From: an uncultured Rothia sp.
GTDB taxonomy: Bacteria; Actinomycetota; Actinomycetes; Actinomycetales; Micrococcaceae
Direction of reading: 5' to 3'
DNA length: 9,065 nucleotides
Assembly: GCF_937976295.1 (NCBI RefSeq)
Contig: NZ_CALJRY010000350.1
Span: 1-9,065, forward strand
Part shown: positions 7,599 through 9,065 of the stretch, piece by piece
Numbering within the stretch: the first letter of the stretch is position 1
Layout of the letters: every line of letters starts with the position of its first letter
Made by a program: the position numbers and the translations under genes
Notes under the pieces: generated by a model
What the model was told of the DNA's origin: nothing
The model's database searches: none
Seen by the model: only the letters and a program-made list of their open reading frames with translations

Positions 7599-8435
7599 TT
7601 AGCCCAGAATCTTTCGGGCGTTCTCTTCAGCAGTTTTCTTGGCGGTGGTCACCTGCTCGATGAGGCCCTGCTCCTTTTCGAGGAACGTGGTCATATAGGC
7701 ATCTAGTACCTGGCCAGTTTTTTCCTCGAAGTTAATTTTTTCGCGACACGTTGCATCATCAATCGCAGTTTGCTGTTCAGTGGGCGTTCCCCGAACAGCG
7801 TCATATGCAATATCTGAACTTGAATAGGTATACCCACGTTCAGCCATACAACGTGCCCATTCCTCGTCCAGTGACGAGTATGCTCCGTTAGATACAGAAG
7901 CACGAATATAGGGCAGTAGTTTCTTGGTAACTTCTTCCTGCGTCCCTGCCAAAGTTTCAGAGCCATATAGTTTCAGCTCAGCTTCTTCCCGACAGCCGCC
8001 CTTTCCGTTATCTCCGTAATATGCTTTTCCTTCTTGCTCTGTCATGTTTATCGAGCCTTCCAAAGAAGCATAACGAGACGGAGGGGTAGGGCTGGGATAG
8101 CCAGAATTTCTAGCATATTCCACGCTTAGAGGCTGCGGAGAAAGCAAGTTCCTTACAGGAAACGTTTCAACCATGTAATAGGTCTTCCTGTCAGGGTAAC
8201 CCTTGGATACCATACATTCTGATGCAAGACGCTGATAAGCGCGCTCAACATTATCAGAAGTGGAAATCATTGAATCCACTTTTTCAGTAGCCTGTGTGTC
8301 AACACTGGCAGCAGCAGAAATATTTTGTTGAGCATTTGAAGACGGAGTTGCTTGCGTTGAGCTAGTGCCCCCAGCGCAACCTGCAAGAAGGAATCCGATA
8401 GAAAGGAAAACGCCGGGGGCCCATAGCTTTTTCAT
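7599..8435 (-). CDS. Secreted lipoprotein with duplicated CMxxxGY...CRE cysteine motif, function unknown
   Basis: 278 residues from the ATG at 8435. The signal peptide ends in a lipobox (LLAGC, acylated Cys20), so the protein should be tethered to the outer face of the membrane. A Ser/Thr/Gln-rich spacer (about 21-55) follows. The folded part shows an internal repeat: CMxxxGY at 74-80 and 196-202, each followed by a CRE element at 148-150 and 230-232, giving four extracellular cysteines likely to pair. The C-terminus (about 233-278) is charged and helical, possibly coiled coil. An in-frame GTG at 8447 is less likely, because GGGGA (8441-8445) sits 5 bases before the ATG. That site lies inside the last codons of the I36-like gene, whose stop is 2 bases upstream, so the two are almost certainly translated together. 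I do not recognise a named function; similar cysteine patterns occur in uncharacterised actinobacterial lipoproteins. A+T content is higher than in the left half of the window. Confidence 0.85.
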   Translation of the reverse strand: MKKLWAPGVFLSIGFLLAGCAGGTSSTQATPSSNAQQNISAAASVDTQATEKVDSMISTSDNVERAYQRLASECMVSKGYPDRKTYYMVETFPVRNLLSPQPLSVEYARNSGYPSPTPPSRYASLEGSINMTEQEGKAYYGDNGKGGCREEAELKLYGSETLAGTQEEVTKKLLPYIRASVSNGAYSSLDEEWARCMAERGYTYSSSDIAYDAVRGTPTEQQTAIDDATCREKINFEEKTGQVLDAYMTTFLEKEQGLIEQVTTAKKTAEENARKILG

Positions 8436-8437
8436 TC

Positions 8438-8821
8438 TTATCCCCACATAACGAAGTCAACACGATCGTTGAAGTTATCGTGGGTCAAGTCGGTACCGCG
8501 ATACTGAGGAGGAAGGTAAGAACCACGTACCAGACGTCCGTTAGACCATTCACCGAGCCATTCAGCACGGTAGTTATTCGCATTCATCCACGAGGAACCG
8601 CGGTCATGCATATACTCAGAAACATTGGCGTACGAGTAGTAACCGCTAATAGTGTCCTTGACACCATGAAAATCGGAATGCTCCCAGATGCAGACATGGC
8701 TAGCAGGGCAATTCCAAACACCCGGATAGTCAGTAGCCTGAGCTGCCGGGGCAACAGCAACGATGCTGCCAGCACTCGCGGCAAGCACAGTAGCACTTGC
8801 CAAAACCTTCTTCAGAGACAT
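8438..8821 (-). CDS. Small secreted protein, peptidase-inhibitor family I36-like (beta/gamma-crystallin type)
   Basis: 127 residues from the ATG at 8821. A Sec signal peptide with a basic start (SLKK), a hydrophobic core and an AQA cleavage site at residues 27-29 leaves a mature protein of about 98 residues. The mature part begins with a C-x5-C pair (38 and 44), continues VCIWEHSDFHG (43-53) and ends near NFNDRVDFV, the pattern of the I36 family, whose founding member SMPI from Streptomyces inhibits metallopeptidases through a beta/gamma-crystallin-like fold. It has only two mature cysteines and is unusually rich in Trp and Tyr, so inhibitor activity is inferred, not shown. A small antimicrobial or envelope-binding role is an alternative. 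AAGGAGG (8828-8834) favours the ATG at 8821 (6-base spacing) over the adjoining ATG at 8824 (3 bases) and the distant one at 8848. It is the first gene of a two-gene operon with the lipoprotein. Confidence 0.85.
   Translation of the reverse strand: MSLKKVLASATVLAASAGSIVAVAPAAQATDYPGVWNCPASHVCIWEHSDFHGVKDTISGYYSYANVSEYMHDRGSSWMNANNYRAEWLGEWSNGRLVRGSYLPPQYRGTDLTHDNFNDRVDFVMWG
8441..8445 (-). promoter_or_regulatory. Ribosome binding site of the lipoprotein gene, inside the upstream gene's end
   Basis: GGGGA on the minus strand overlaps the final TGG GGA codons of the I36-like gene and ends 5 bases before the ATG at 8435. It decides between that ATG and the upstream GTG at 8447, and it implies translational coupling. 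Confidence 0.6.
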
Positions 8822-8827
8822 CATAGT

Positions 8828-8834
8828 CCTCCTT
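8828..8834 (-). promoter_or_regulatory. Consensus ribosome binding site of the I36-like gene
   Basis: AAGGAGG is a full match to the anti-Shine-Dalgarno consensus. It is 6 bases from the ATG at 8821, and it lies inside the longer reading that starts at 8848, which argues against that longer start. Confidence 0.75.
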
Positions 8835-8876
8835 GTTAGATAATCCATTTAGCATGGAAATTCGAAGATACAGAAC

Positions 8877-8899
8877 TTCAGCAACAATAACTTGCTGAA
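8877..8899 (-). repeat. 8-bp hairpin at the 5' end of the I36-lipoprotein leader
   Basis: Arms TTCAGCAA (8877-8884 on the plus strand) and TTGCTGAA (8892-8899) are perfectly complementary with a 7-base loop. From the predicted transcription start near 8905 the hairpin begins within a few bases of the mRNA 5' end, where such stems often protect transcripts from decay. Confidence 0.6.
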
Positions 8900-8911
8900 C
8901 ACTGTTCTTGG

Positions 8912-8941
8912 ATTATAGATAGTTTTAAACACCCAAGTCAA
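8912..8941 (-). promoter_or_regulatory. Near-consensus housekeeping sigma promoter of the I36-lipoprotein operon
   Basis: On the minus strand TTGACT (8941 to 8936) and a perfect TATAAT (8917 to 8912) are separated by 18 bases. An A-rich tract just upstream (complement of 8945-8952) resembles an UP element. The predicted start near 8905 gives a leader of about 85 bases. An 11-bp palindrome GAACACTGTTC (8897-8907) overlaps the predicted start and could be a repressor operator. Confidence 0.85.
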
Positions 8942-9065
8942 TAGCTTTTTTCTCGTAAGGGTAATTTTATTCAGAACTAACGGCAACGTTTTATCAATTA
9001 TGGGGAGTCACGCCGCATATTTCCTCCGCGCCTACGCAGGGGCACCCGTCACCCGGACGCTCCGC
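8942..9065. other. Intergenic region at the right edge, no supported gene
   Basis: A+T-rich up to about 9005, then abruptly G+C-rich to the edge. On the plus strand an ATG at 9000 opens a frame that reaches the edge, but only 22 codons are visible and no ribosome site precedes it. The last 35 bases share short blocks (CCTAC, CGCTCCGC) in the same order with 4068-4094, so they may be part of a repeat unit cut by the window edge. Confidence 0.3.

Noticed and set aside
8480..8839. 119-codon plus-strand frame opposite the I36-like gene
   Set aside because: No ribosome site and no signal or domain. The minus-strand gene has a promoter, a consensus ribosome site, a signal peptide and a family pattern.
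8897..8907. GAACACTGTTC as a LexA (SOS) box
   Set aside because: The Gram-positive LexA site needs GAAC-N4-GTTC; here the spacer is 3 bases. Kept only as an unnamed palindrome.
9000..9065. Start of a plus-strand gene at ATG 9000, divergent from the I36 operon
   Set aside because: Only 22 codons are visible and there is no Shine-Dalgarno sequence upstream. The stretch also resembles an intergenic repeat, so it cannot be supported from this window.

Overview
The window looks like a high-GC actinobacterial chromosome segment. Codon choice and protein style fit the Micrococcaceae, and Rothia is my best guess. That is inference from composition and protein families, since no rRNA or other marker gene is present. 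A hand count of one line inside the peptidase gene (3301-3360) gives about 65% G+C. Two lines inside the lipoprotein gene give about 52% (8041-8100) and 43% (8221-8280).

Left half, plus strand: the last 67 residues of a membrane protein run off the left edge. Next come rsgA, the circularly permuted ribosome-assembly GTPase, and a full-length S9 peptidase of the oligopeptidase B type. A strong stem-loop terminator (3978-4026) closes this block. It lies between two convergent transcription units and could serve both. The 130 bases after it hold a cluster of small hairpins with no gene.

Right half, minus strand, read right to left: a near-consensus promoter (8912-8941) drives a small secreted protein resembling peptidase-inhibitor family I36. 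It is followed almost without a gap by a lipoprotein with a duplicated cysteine motif. A 196-base gap holds a 13-bp hairpin and a pair of 16-bp direct repeats. Then come a membrane-anchored adaptor (HlyD/RND-adaptor type with a peptidoglycan-binding-like segment) and a MacB-type ABC transporter with ATPase and permease fused. Adaptor and transporter are 9 bases apart and clearly co-translated.

The adaptor and MacB-type protein should form a tripartite-like export or envelope-protection pump, here in what should be a monoderm and so without a TolC partner. The I36-like protein and the lipoprotein form their own two-gene operon just upstream, with more A+T-rich DNA and a much stronger promoter. 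The most interesting hypothesis is that all four genes form one functional module: secreted effector or inhibitor, surface lipoprotein, and pump. The sequence shows proximity, shared orientation and tight coupling within each pair. It does not prove a link between the pairs. No tRNA, rRNA, CRISPR array, insertion sequence or phage gene was seen.
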